A stretch of DNA of 64,000 nucleotides from Nitrobacteraceae bacterium AZCC 2146. GTDB taxonomy: Bacteria; Pseudomonadota; Alphaproteobacteria; Rhizobiales; Xanthobacteraceae. The DNA lies in the NCBI GenBank assembly GCA_036924855.1, contig JBAGRP010000001.1:3410001-3474000 (forward strand), given 5' to 3'. Below the pieces are notes generated by a model that ran no database searches, was not told where the DNA came from, and worked only from the letters and a program-made list of their open reading frames with translations. The position numbers and the translations under genes were made by a program. Below, in pieces: positions 43,040-51,418 of the stretch (position 1 is its first letter; each line of letters begins with the position of its first letter).

Positions 43040-43825
43040 TTATCGGCGCCGCAGTGCCAGCGGCAACAGCAGAACCATGCAGGCCAGCGATGCAAGCACG
43101 AGGAGGGTGGAAATCGCGGCAACGCTGGGATCGGCATAGGCCAGCAATTGCTGCATCAGGCGCAGCGGCAACGTATCCCCGCGGGTGATGAACAAGGAGA
43201 GCGAAATATTGTCGAACGAGATCAGGAATGCCGAGACCCCGCCCGCAATCACCCCGCCACGGATCAGCGGCAGCGTGATCTTGAAGAAGGTCTTGACCGG
43301 ACCGACGCCCAGATTCATCGAGGCACGCTCCACCGAACGGTCGTAGTTCGACAGCGCGGCGGTGACCATGGCGACCACATAGGGCACGCCGAGCACGGCA
43401 TGGCCCAGCACGCCGGCCAGCAATCCCGGCTGCATGTCATAGATCGTCAACGTGAACAGCAGCCCGAGCCCCAGCACGATGGCCGGCATCGCGATCGGCA
43501 GCATCACCAGCGCCTGGATGATGGAGCGGCCGCGGAAGCGGTAGTGGCTGAGCGCCAGCGCAGCGCCGGTGCCGGCGATGGTCGCGAGGATCGCATTGCC
43601 AAGGCCGATGACGACCGAGGCCGTGAGGCCCTCGATATATTGCGGCTTCGACAGAGCGATCGCAAACCAGCGCAGGCTGAAGCCGGGAATCGGAAATTCC
43701 AGCCGGTTGCCGCTGGAGAAAGCGACGATGCCAGCGATGGCGATCGGGCCGAGCAGGAACAGCACTACCAGCGCCGCGAAGAAGCGGCTCGGCACGCCGG
43801 GCGAAAGATGGGAGCGCGGCGCCAT
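43040..43825 (-). CDS. PotC-like ABC permease
   Basis: This 261-residue inner-membrane permease has about six hydrophobic segments. The EAA-loop reads ERASMNLGVGPVKTFFKITLPLIRGGVIAGG, as in spermidine/putrescine-type (PotC) permeases. The ATG overlaps the stop of the PotB-like gene (TGATG). The much longer frame open upstream is a run-through of PotB in another register. Confidence 0.92.
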   Translation of the reverse strand: MAPRSHLSPGVPSRFFAALVVLFLLGPIAIAGIVAFSSGNRLEFPIPGFSLRWFAIALSKPQYIEGLTASVVIGLGNAILATIAGTGAALALSHYRFRGRSIIQALVMLPIAMPAIVLGLGLLFTLTIYDMQPGLLAGVLGHAVLGVPYVVAMVTAALSNYDRSVERASMNLGVGPVKTFFKITLPLIRGGVIAGGVSAFLISFDNISLSLFITRGDTLPLRLMQQLLAYADPSVAAISTLLVLASLACMVLLLPLALRRR

Positions 43826-44685
43826 CAGATGCTGGCCCATGGCGCAACGCGCTTCAGAATGAGGTTGGCGATGACAAGAAACGACGCCACCACGACGATC
43901 ACGATGGTGGCCATGGCGCCGGACAATGCCCAGGCAGCATTGGTGGTCGCCTCGTAATAGATCGCCGGCGCCAGCAGCTGGAATTTGGTGGTGCCCATCA
44001 AGGTCGGGATCACATAGTCGGACAGCACGCCGGCGAACACCAGTTGCGTGCCGGCCACCGCGCCGGGCAGCGAAATCGGCATCACCACCCGCCACCAGGT
44101 GAACCACTGACCGCCGCCGAGATTGGCGGAAGCACGCAGGATGGAATCGTCGACCTTCTGCAGCGAGGTCATCAAGGGGAGGATCATCAGCGGCAGATAG
44201 CGATGGATCATGCCGATGGTCATGCCGGAGACCTCGTTGATCATCCGCACCGGGTGATCGATCAGGCCGATTTTCACCAGCATCTGGTTCAGCATGCCGC
44301 TGTCGGCGATGAACACCATCCAGCCGAACACGCGCATGATGACGCTGACATAGATCGGCAGATACACCGCCCACAGCAGAAAGCCGCGCGACGATCCGGA
44401 GCTGCGGGCCAGCAGCCAGGCAAAGGGATAGGACACCACCAGGGTGATCACCGACACCGCGGCGGCGGCCATCAGCGTGTTGCCGAATACGGCGAGATAA
44501 TACGAATCCGACAGCACTTTTGCGTAGCTGGCAAAGCTGAGACCGGGCTTCAGAAAGCCCATGGGATCGTCGATGTACACGCTGTTGCGGGCGGTGATCA
44601 GGATCGGGATCAGGAAAAACGGAATCAGCAACGCGCCGGCCGGCGCCAGCCACAGCCACGGGACCATGCGGTTGCGGAGCTGCAT
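43825..44685 (-). CDS. PotB-like ABC permease
   Basis: This 286-residue inner-membrane permease has six hydrophobic segments. LRASANLGGGQWFTWWRVVMPISLPGAVAG forms the EAA loop, and VSYPFAWLLA and MIGMIHRYLPLMILPL-type stretches fit PotB. It lies 3 bases after the ATPase stop and is coupled to the next permease. Substrates of this importer class include polyamines, putrescine-like amines and various small cationic or acidic compounds. Confidence 0.92.
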   Translation of the reverse strand: MQLRNRMVPWLWLAPAGALLIPFFLIPILITARNSVYIDDPMGFLKPGLSFASYAKVLSDSYYLAVFGNTLMAAAAVSVITLVVSYPFAWLLARSSGSSRGFLLWAVYLPIYVSVIMRVFGWMVFIADSGMLNQMLVKIGLIDHPVRMINEVSGMTIGMIHRYLPLMILPLMTSLQKVDDSILRASANLGGGQWFTWWRVVMPISLPGAVAGTQLVFAGVLSDYVIPTLMGTTKFQLLAPAIYYEATTNAAWALSGAMATIVIVVVASFLVIANLILKRVAPWASI

Positions 44686-44688
44686 GAT

Positions 44689-45801
44689 CTATCCGACCGC
44701 GGAGAGCCGGCAGCTTGCCGGATTGAAATCGAGATAGACCTGCCAGCCGATCGCCAGCGGCTCCTGATTGAGCGCGACCTGCGCCGGGCGGTCGATCACC
44801 ACCTGATACTCGCCGAGCTTGAGAACGATGCGTTCCTGCGAGCCGAGAAAGGTCCGCAGCACGACCACGGCCGGTGCGGTCCGGTGCGAGGCCGTGGGCT
44901 CGGGCGACAGGGTAATGTCCTCGGCCCTGATATCGACGAGTACGGAGCCGGCGGCCATCGCGCCGAGGGTCGAGGCCGGTGGCGCGAACAGCAGGCCGGG
45001 CGCGACGGCGACCTCGCCGCGGCCCGAGAGTTCGCCGGTGAAGCGGTTGGTAGTGCCGAGGAAGCGCAGCACCGAGCTGCTGCCGGGCTTGCGATAGACA
45101 TCTTCCGGCGTCCCGATCTGCGCGATCCGGCCGCCCTCCATGATCGCAATGCGGTCCGCCAGCGCAAAGGCCTCGCGCTGGTCGTGGGTCACCAGCACCG
45201 TGGTCACGTTCAGCCGGCGCAGCAGCAGCGACAGTTCGAGCTGCATGTCCTCGCGCAGATTGCGATCCAGCGCGCTGAAGGCCTCGTCGAGCAGCAGCAT
45301 ATCCGGCCGCACCGCCAGTGCGCGCGCCACCGCGACGCGCTGGCGCTGGCCGCCGGACAGTTGCGCGGGGTAGCGCTTGTCGAGTCCGCCGAGCTGCAGC
45401 AGCGTCACCATCTCATCGACGCGCGAGGCGATCTCGGATTTCTCCAGACGGCGCGCATGCAGGCCGTATGCGATGTTGTCCCGCACGGTGAGATGCGGAA
45501 ACATCGCATAGTGCTGAAATACCATGGCGACGTTGCGCCGGTACGGCGGGATCGTATTGATCACCTTGCCGCGTAGCGCGATGGTTCCATAGTCAGGGTC
45601 TTCGAAACCGGCGATCATGTTCAGCAAGGTGGACTTGCCGCAGCCGCTCGCCCCCAGCAGCGCGATGATCTCGCCGCGCTTCAAGACCAGATCGCAGCGA
45701 TCAACAGCGACATGGCCGTCGAACGACTTGCAGATATTGTCGAGGACGAGCTCCGGAGCCGCGCCGTTGACGCGCTCTCCGGAGGGATCGAACACCGCCA
45801 T
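44689..45801 (-). CDS. PotA-like ABC ATPase
   Basis: This is a 370-residue nucleotide-binding subunit with a C-terminal TOBE domain. Walker A is LLGASGCGKSTLL, then NVAMVFQHYAMFPHLTV, signature LSGGQRQRVAVARAL, Walker B MLLLDEAFSALD (Ala in place of the usual Pro) and VTHDQREAFALADR. The TOBE part (GTTNRFTGEL onward) is normal in length. The ATG at 45801 follows the binding-protein stop; TTG 45807 is in frame. Confidence 0.92.
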   Translation of the reverse strand: MAVFDPSGERVNGAAPELVLDNICKSFDGHVAVDRCDLVLKRGEIIALLGASGCGKSTLLNMIAGFEDPDYGTIALRGKVINTIPPYRRNVAMVFQHYAMFPHLTVRDNIAYGLHARRLEKSEIASRVDEMVTLLQLGGLDKRYPAQLSGGQRQRVAVARALAVRPDMLLLDEAFSALDRNLREDMQLELSLLLRRLNVTTVLVTHDQREAFALADRIAIMEGGRIAQIGTPEDVYRKPGSSSVLRFLGTTNRFTGELSGRGEVAVAPGLLFAPPASTLGAMAAGSVLVDIRAEDITLSPEPTASHRTAPAVVVLRTFLGSQERIVLKLGEYQVVIDRPAQVALNQEPLAIGWQVYLDFNPASCRLSAVG

Positions 45802-45803
45802 GT

Positions 45804-46880
45804 TCAACTCTGGACCTCGCGGGTGTAGCGATCGAGCAATTCGCGCTGCTTGGCCGCGGCATATTCCTCATCCTGGAAGAACACCAGCTTGGGATCGAAC
45901 TTGACGATCGGCGCGACATCGGCGGGGATTTCGACGTCGGGCCGCACCGGGGTGGCGAGCAGGTTCGAGACCATCGCGCTCTGGACCGGCTTGGTCAGCG
46001 TGTAGTTGATGTAAGCCTTCGACGCCGCGATGTTCTTGGCGTTGACGGGAATGCAGAGATCATAGGGAACGGCCAGCACGCCCTCCTTCGGTGACACCTT
46101 CTTGACCTGCGGCGCCGCCCGGGACGTGTTGTGGATGCGGATCGCGAATTGCGGCGCGATGGCGATATCGCCGCGCTCGATCAGCTGGTTGGCCTGGGCG
46201 CCGTCGGCATAGAACGAACGCACGGCCGGCTTGAGCGCCTTCAGCCGCGCAAACGCCTCGTTCACGGCCGCCTCGTTCTTGATATCGCCGCCAAACGCAC
46301 GGACGACGCAGACCAGGAAGCCGAATGCGGTGGCGCCGTTGACCGCGCTGGGCAGCATGATCTTGCCCTTCATGTCGTCGCGCCACAGATCCATCCACGA
46401 CGTGACCGGCGCGGTGATCTGCTTGGTATCGACCATCATGTCGATGGTATCGAGAATGGTGCCGACGCCCCAGCCTTCGGCGGGGAAGATGTCCGGCGAC
46501 AGTTTCGACGCCTCGGGGAAATCGGCCGGGCTGACCTTCGCCAGCAGCCCGCCCTTCAGGCCGCGCAGGCCCCATGCCCGCGACACCATGACCACGTCGA
46601 ACGGCGGATCGCTCTTCTGGGTCTGGATCTTGGCCATCGCGCCGGGCGAGATCTCGACGTCGTAGATCACCTTGGTCTTGCCGGCCGCCTCGAACGGCTT
46701 TGCGATGATGTCGGTGAGGATCTGATAGGGGCCGCCGAAATGCGTGACCCGGAGCGTGGTTTCCTGCGCGACCGCCGCGCTGTTCGATCCGGCCAGGCCG
46801 GTGATGCCGAGTGCCGCAGCGCCCAAAGCGAGCTTGCTGCCGCCGACTAGAAGGTCCCTACGTCGCATATCGAAGCTCAT
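45804..46880 (-). CDS. PotD-like periplasmic substrate-binding protein
   Basis: This is a 358-residue family 1 binding protein with a twin-arginine-like leader (MRRRDLLVGGSKLALGAAAL). Typical parts are LRVTHFGGPYQILTDIIAKPFE, then VVMVSRAWGLRGLKGGLL, GTILDTIDMMVDTKQI and VPYDLCIPVNAKNIAASKAYINY. The ATG at 46880 (MSFDMRRRD) has GGAG/AGG upstream. Ligand unknown. The enolase-superfamily gene ends 41 bases upstream and is probably co-transcribed. Confidence 0.92.
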   Translation of the reverse strand: MSFDMRRRDLLVGGSKLALGAAALGITGLAGSNSAAVAQETTLRVTHFGGPYQILTDIIAKPFEAAGKTKVIYDVEISPGAMAKIQTQKSDPPFDVVMVSRAWGLRGLKGGLLAKVSPADFPEASKLSPDIFPAEGWGVGTILDTIDMMVDTKQITAPVTSWMDLWRDDMKGKIMLPSAVNGATAFGFLVCVVRAFGGDIKNEAAVNEAFARLKALKPAVRSFYADGAQANQLIERGDIAIAPQFAIRIHNTSRAAPQVKKVSPKEGVLAVPYDLCIPVNAKNIAASKAYINYTLTKPVQSAMVSNLLATPVRPDVEIPADVAPIVKFDPKLVFFQDEEYAAAKQRELLDRYTREVQS

Positions 46881-46920
46881 CCTGGTCTCCATCATCTGGG
46901 ATACGGGGGTGTTCCGGTGA

Positions 46921-48024
46921 TCACTGGATCGCAAGCCGCGCCAGCGTGGCGCGGTTGATCTCGATGCCGAGGCCCGGCCCTTGCGGCACCGGCAGGGTGC
47001 CGTCGCTGTCGAGCAGCGAGGGATGGGCGACGGGAGCCAGCGTGAGATCGTCATGCAGCGCGGTGCGCAGCAGGCTGCATTCCATGACGCGAAAGCCCGG
47101 CAGCGCCGCGGCAAGATGCAGCGCCGCGGTGGCCTTGATGGCGCCGCCGGCATGATGCGGTGCGAACGGCACGCCCAGTGTGGCAGACGCCGTGGCGGCG
47201 CGCGCAAAACCGGTAATGCCGCCGATGCGGCCGCAGTCCGGCTGCAGCACGCCGATCGCGCCGGCCGCCACGAGGCCGATGGCCCCGCGCGGTCCGAATT
47301 CGCTTTCGCCGGCGGCGAGCGGCAGAAAGCCGTGGGCGTTGAGTTTGACGAGGCCGGCCAGATCGGACGGATCGAGCGGTTCTTCCAGCCAGAGAAAACC
47401 GAGTTCGCCGAGACGGCGCGCCAACTGCACCGCTTCGACATAGTCGAAGGTGCCGTTGGGATCGGCGACCAGCCCAAACCCCTTGCCCACGGTTTGCCGC
47501 ATCAAGGTCACGCGCGCGATGGCGGCATCGAGCGGCGGCAGCAGCTTGATCTTCAGCTGATGGAAGCCGAGCTGCATCGCGCGCTCCGCCTGCGCCACGG
47601 CCTGCCGGTCGTCGATCCAGCCGATGAAGGAGGCGTAGGCCGGAAGGCGCTCGCGGCCCTGCCCTGCGAGCAGCGCGTAGATGGGCACACCGAGCTTCTG
47701 GCCAAGCAGATCCCACAGCGCAATATCGACGGCGGAAATCGCTTCCGCGCCGGCGCCCGACACCGGCGTGACCAGCGCGCCGCGCATCTTTTGCCAGAGC
47801 GCACCGATGTTGCCCTCATCGGTCCCCAGCAGCGCCGGCGCCAGCGCATCCTCGACGATCTGCGCCGTCGCCCGTGGCGACACCGGGGAATAGGATTCGC
47901 CAAAGCCGGAGCGGCCGTCCTCGGTCACGACCTCGACCACCAGGCTGTTGACGAAGCCCGACCGGCCGGACGCCGCCGGCTGCGGCACCGACAGCGGATA
48001 GGTGGTGACCGAACGAATGGACAA
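46921..48024 (-). CDS. Enolase-superfamily enzyme (mandelate racemase/MLE group)
   Basis: This is a ~367-residue enzyme with the KxK bases Lys158 and Lys160 (QLKIKL), metal ligands Asp188 (ADPNG), Glu214 (WLEEP) and Glu240 (AGESE), and an Asp263...His290 dyad (QPDCGRIGG; APHHAGG) as in the mandelate racemase subgroup. It should abstract a proton alpha to a carboxylate for racemisation, dehydration or cycloisomerisation. The preferred start is TTG 48024, which has CGGAGAG upstream and begins MSIRSVTTYPLSVP. A GTG at 48087 would put the operator-like 18-mer (48064-48081) inside the gene. It heads the leftward PotABCD-type operon, divergent from marR. Confidence 0.88.
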   Translation of the reverse strand: MSIRSVTTYPLSVPQPAASGRSGFVNSLVVEVVTEDGRSGFGESYSPVSPRATAQIVEDALAPALLGTDEGNIGALWQKMRGALVTPVSGAGAEAISAVDIALWDLLGQKLGVPIYALLAGQGRERLPAYASFIGWIDDRQAVAQAERAMQLGFHQLKIKLLPPLDAAIARVTLMRQTVGKGFGLVADPNGTFDYVEAVQLARRLGELGFLWLEEPLDPSDLAGLVKLNAHGFLPLAAGESEFGPRGAIGLVAAGAIGVLQPDCGRIGGITGFARAATASATLGVPFAPHHAGGAIKATAALHLAAALPGFRVMECSLLRTALHDDLTLAPVAHPSLLDSDGTLPVPQGPGLGIEINRATLARLAIQ

Positions 48025-48063
48025 CGCGCTCTCCGGGAAGCAGGAGGCAATTTTGAGTAAGTT

Positions 48064-48081
48064 GTTCGATACCGAATTATC
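48064..48081. promoter_or_regulatory. Operator-like 18-mer, site A (enolase-family/Pot promoter)
   Basis: GTTCGATACCGAATTATC matches the palindromic 18-mer at 49136-49153 in 15 of 18 positions. It lies 40 bases upstream of the enolase-superfamily TTG start. Likely binding site of the MarR protein encoded in between. Confidence 0.65.
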
Positions 48082-48268
48082 ACCCACCGAACGACATTGA
48101 GGCTATGGCGATGCAAAAGGGGTGTCAATTCTGCGGCCATCTCAAATTTTGAGCGTTTGCCGCAGCGCCTCGCGCTATTTTTAGGCATGCCGCCCGCGCG
48201 TGGTGCAATCCGGAGAAATTTCGCCGCGAACGATCGCAGGGGCATTGCCGCGCCATCGATCAAACGTT

Positions 48269-48277
48269 ATTCGATAC
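48269..48277. promoter_or_regulatory. Partial operator match near the marR start, site C
   Basis: ATTCGATAC shares the left half of site A (TTCGATAC). It lies about 80 bases upstream of the marR ATG and could allow autoregulation. Weak on its own. Confidence 0.35.
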
Positions 48278-48355
48278 TACATCTCTACGTAGCGCTTCAT
48301 TTTGACGCGCGCTGATATTTCGATCTCGACTGAGTTGTCCAGGATCACGCCCGCC

Positions 48356-49093
48356 ATGCCCAAGACTGCAACTCGCAAAACAAAACCTGTTCGCCACGTC
48401 GCGAAATCCCTGCCTGACGTTCTCGCCAAAACGGCTGTCCGCAACACAGCCGCGAAAACAGCAGTCGGCAAGCTTCGGACTCAAGGCGCGAATGCTGCGG
48501 CGGCGATCAAATCCGGCGGTAAACCAGCAACGAAAATGCCAAAGGGAAGGCGCGCGAAAGAGACCGCCAATGAGACCACCGCGCGCGTGCCGGTGAATCA
48601 AATTGTCGAGCAATGGCAGCGGGAAAGGCCTGATCTCGATCCCGCGCCAATGCGGCTGTTCGGCGCGCTGGCGCAGGCGCATCTGCTGACCACGCCCTAC
48701 ATCAATCGCGTCATCGCCAAACACGGGCTGGTGCGCGGCACCTTCGACGTGCTCTCGGCGCTGCGCCGGGCCGGGCCGCCATTTTCGCTAACGCCGAAAC
48801 AACTCGCGGAATCGCTGATGCTCAGCGGCGCCGGCATGACCAGCCGGCTCGATCGGCTGGAGTTGCTGCATCTGGTGGCGCGACTGCCCGAACCCAACGA
48901 TCGCCGCAGCCTGAAGATCCAGCTCACGCAAAAAGGCGTCAAGCTGATCGACGAAGTCATTCCGCAGATTGTCGCCGCGCAATGGCAGCTCGTGTCCTCC
49001 CTCGGGAACAAGGATACCGAGGTACTGATCGATCTGCTGCGCCGCCTCACCGAAACGCTGTTCGCGGCGATCGATCCCGCGGACCTCGGCTGA
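48356..49093 (+). CDS. MarR-family regulator with a Lys/Ala-rich N-terminal tail
   Basis: This is a 245-residue protein. Residues ~1-80 are low-complexity and basic (TATRKTKPVRHVAKS, NTAAKTAVGK, KMPKGRRAKE), like bacterial H1-type tails. The remainder is a MarR winged-helix domain: RGTFDVLSALRRAGPPFSLTPKQLAESLMLSGAGMTSRLDRLE and LPEPNDRRSLKIQLTQKG (the DxR wing). Family members are normally ~150 residues, so the tail is extra. It lies between two operons that both carry the same operator-like 18-mer. ATG 48356 is preferred; the frame is open from 48302. Confidence 0.88.
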   Translation: MPKTATRKTKPVRHVAKSLPDVLAKTAVRNTAAKTAVGKLRTQGANAAAAIKSGGKPATKMPKGRRAKETANETTARVPVNQIVEQWQRERPDLDPAPMRLFGALAQAHLLTTPYINRVIAKHGLVRGTFDVLSALRRAGPPFSLTPKQLAESLMLSGAGMTSRLDRLELLHLVARLPEPNDRRSLKIQLTQKGVKLIDEVIPQIVAAQWQLVSSLGNKDTEVLIDLLRRLTETLFAAIDPADLG

Positions 49094-49133
49094 ACGCCGG
49101 TTGACAGCGCCGGGATCGGTCCATACCCTGAAC

Positions 49134-49151
49134 TAGTTCGCTATCGAACTA
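49134..49151. promoter_or_regulatory. Palindromic operator TAGTTCG-CTAT-CGAACTA, site B
   Basis: A perfect 7-4-7 inverted repeat lies 52 bases upstream of the amidohydrolase start and 40 bases after the marR stop. With site A it defines a shared motif GTTCGnTAnCGAAnTATC. It is very likely the control site of the amidohydrolase/monooxygenase/MBL operon. Confidence 0.7.
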
Positions 49152-49202
49152 TCTGGCGCCTCCCCCATATGGCGCGCGCAAATGTCAGTGTCGGGATCCG
49201 GA

Positions 49203-50246
49203 ATGGCTTCGATCGTCGATATGCATGCCCACTACATGTCGCCGCAGTTGCTGCATGAAGCCGAACATAACGGCGCGCATTATGGCGTCCGCCTCGAGCG
49301 CAACGCCGAGGGCAACGCCCGCCTTTCCTTCAACGGCGGCCCGCTGCTGCGGCCGTTCTTTCACAAGCTCTGCGATCTCGCCCACCGACTGCCGGACATG
49401 GACGCCGCCGGCATCGGCCTGCAGGTGGTATCGACCTGGACCGATGTCGCCGGCGACGATCTGCCGCCGGTCGAAGGTGCGCGCTGGGCGCGGCTGCAGA
49501 ACGAAACCATGGCGGCGGATATCAGGGCCTATCCCGGCCGCTTCGCGGCGATGGGCACGCTGCCGATGCAGGATGTCGGTCTGGCGATCGAGGAACTCAA
49601 CTACATCGTCGATCATCTCGGCATGCGGTCGGTGGAAATCGGCACCAGCATCAATGGAAGGGATCTCGACCATCCCGACTTTCGGCCACTGTGGCAGCGC
49701 CTGCACGCGCGCAACATCTTTGTGTTTCTGCACCCGCCGCTGCGGCCTGTCGGCCTCGACCGCACCGGCGACTACTTCCTCAACAACCTCATTTCATATC
49801 CCACCGACACCACCATCGCCGCGGCGCGGCTGATATTCTCCGGCATTCTCGACGACCTTCCTGGCCTGAAGATATGCCTCGCCCATAGCGGCGGCTTCAT
49901 GCCGTTTGAGATCGGCCGCTTCGATCTCGGGTTTGCCATGCATCCGGCCTGCAACAAGACATTGAAGCATCCGCCATCGGACCTGCTGACGACGTTCGTC
50001 TATGACAGCCTGACCCACAACAGCAAGGTGCTCTCATTCCTGATCGACATGGTCGGGGCCGACAGCGTCGTCTACGGCACCGACTATCCGTTCGAAATGC
50101 TGGAAGCGATGGGCCCGGCGCGCGTCGAGACGCTGCCCGGCCTGTCGCGCGCGGCGCGCGACGATATCCTCGGCAACAATGTGCGTGCGTTGCTGGGCGA
50201 TACGCCGCGCCGGATCGCGAATGAAAAACACACGGTGGACGCCTAG
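49203..50246 (+). CDS. ACMSD-family amidohydrolase, copy 3
   Basis: This is a 347-residue amidohydrolase-2 protein. It has HxH in IVDMHAHYMSP, FLHPPLRP, CLAHSGGFMPFEIGRFDLGF and Asp in YGTDYPFEML. It is the first gene of a three-gene operon with a NicC-like monooxygenase, which suggests it acts on a ring-derived acid or semialdehyde, as 2-amino-3-carboxymuconate semialdehyde decarboxylase does. ATG 49203 is chosen for GGGA upstream; ATG 49182 is in frame. Confidence 0.9.
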   Translation: MASIVDMHAHYMSPQLLHEAEHNGAHYGVRLERNAEGNARLSFNGGPLLRPFFHKLCDLAHRLPDMDAAGIGLQVVSTWTDVAGDDLPPVEGARWARLQNETMAADIRAYPGRFAAMGTLPMQDVGLAIEELNYIVDHLGMRSVEIGTSINGRDLDHPDFRPLWQRLHARNIFVFLHPPLRPVGLDRTGDYFLNNLISYPTDTTIAAARLIFSGILDDLPGLKICLAHSGGFMPFEIGRFDLGFAMHPACNKTLKHPPSDLLTTFVYDSLTHNSKVLSFLIDMVGADSVVYGTDYPFEMLEAMGPARVETLPGLSRAARDDILGNNVRALLGDTPRRIANEKHTVDA

Positions 50247-51404
50247 ATGAAGCGCAGCCTGCGCATTGCCGTTGTCGGCGCCGGATTGGGCGGCATGACC
50301 ACCGCCGGCCTGCTGCAGCGCGCGGGCTTCAAGGTCAGGATCTATGAACAGGCGCCGGCATTCTCGCGGATCGGCGCCGGCATTCATCTCAGCGCCAATG
50401 TGATGATGGTGATGAAGCGGCTCGGCATCCAGCAGACGCTGGTCGATGTCGGGCTCACCCCCGACGCCTTTGTCAGCCGCCAGTGGGACAGCGGTGATAT
50501 CCTGTTCGAGTTGCCCCTGGGCCCCGCCCGCGAGGCGCATTACGGCGCGCCCTATATCAACGTGCATCGCGGCGACCTGCATGCGGTGCTGGAATCGGCG
50601 CTCGAACATGGCACCGTGGCGTTCGGCCATCGGCTGACGGCGATCGAGGAACGCGGCGCGTCGGTGCGGCTTGAATTCGAGAACGGCGTCACCGAGGACG
50701 CCGACATCGTGATCGGCGCCGACGGCGTCAATTCCAAGCTGCGCGAATTCCTGCTCGGCGCGGAGAAGCCACGCTTCAGCGGCCATATCGCCCATCGCGC
50801 GGTATTTCCCGCGGCACTGCTCAATGGCCTGCCGATCCGATCCTGCACCAAATGGTGGGGCCCGAAGAGCCATATCCTTGTCTATTACATGACCCAGGCG
50901 CGCGAAGAGGTTTACGTGGTGAGCAGCGTACCCGCCGCCAGTTGGGACGCGCCGGATTCGTTCCTGCCATGCGACCGGGAGGCCTTCGTCGCGGCATTCG
51001 AGGGCTTTCATCGGGAATTGCAGCAAGTGGTTGCCGCCGCACCCGCCGTGACGCAATGGCCGGTGTTCGATCGCGAACCGGTGGATTGCTGGAGCCGCGG
51101 CGCCATGGTGCTGCTCGGCGACGCCTGTCATCCACTGCGGCCCTATATGGCGTCCGGCGCCGCCATGGCCATCGAGGACGGCGCGGTGCTGGCGCGCTGC
51201 ATCGCCGAGATCGGCTCTGAGGATCCCGCCGAGCCGTTCCGATGGTATGAAGCCAACCGGATGCCGCGCACCAACAAGGTGCAGCGGATTTCCGAAGCCA
51301 ATACCTGGCTGCGCGGCCCGACCGATCCGGATTGGCTCTACACTTACGATGCCTGCTCGGTCCCGCTGCTCGCTCCCGAGGATGCGCCGCGAGAACTGAC
51401 ATAA
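50247..51404 (+). CDS. NicC-like FAD monooxygenase (6-hydroxynicotinate 3-monooxygenase homologue)
   Basis: This is a 385-residue class A flavin monooxygenase. FAD motif GAGLGG at 11-16, QAPAFSRIGAGIHLSANV, the DG motif GADGVNSKLR (158-167) and GDACHPLRPYM (291-301) are all present. The overall run (CTKWWGPKSHILVYY, ISEANTWL) resembles NicC of Pseudomonas putida as I recall it: His47, Cys200, His209 and Tyr213/214 occupy matching positions, while the second His of the PHM motif is Tyr300. NicC hydroxylates and decarboxylates 6-hydroxynicotinate to 2,5-dihydroxypyridine. It starts directly after the amidohydrolase stop. The substrate could be another hydroxylated heteroaromatic acid. Confidence 0.85.
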   Translation: MKRSLRIAVVGAGLGGMTTAGLLQRAGFKVRIYEQAPAFSRIGAGIHLSANVMMVMKRLGIQQTLVDVGLTPDAFVSRQWDSGDILFELPLGPAREAHYGAPYINVHRGDLHAVLESALEHGTVAFGHRLTAIEERGASVRLEFENGVTEDADIVIGADGVNSKLREFLLGAEKPRFSGHIAHRAVFPAALLNGLPIRSCTKWWGPKSHILVYYMTQAREEVYVVSSVPAASWDAPDSFLPCDREAFVAAFEGFHRELQQVVAAAPAVTQWPVFDREPVDCWSRGAMVLLGDACHPLRPYMASGAAMAIEDGAVLARCIAEIGSEDPAEPFRWYEANRMPRTNKVQRISEANTWLRGPTDPDWLYTYDACSVPLLAPEDAPRELT

Positions 51405-51418
51405 CAGAGGCGATGGTC

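Noticed and set aside
43040..44659. Apparent 539-residue double permease
   Set aside because: The first half is the PotB-like gene in a wrong register; a TGATG junction at 43823-43827 separates two normal permeases.
45804..47477. Apparent 557-residue extended binding protein
   Set aside because: The extension is an out-of-frame reading of the enolase-superfamily gene; signal peptide starts at 46880.
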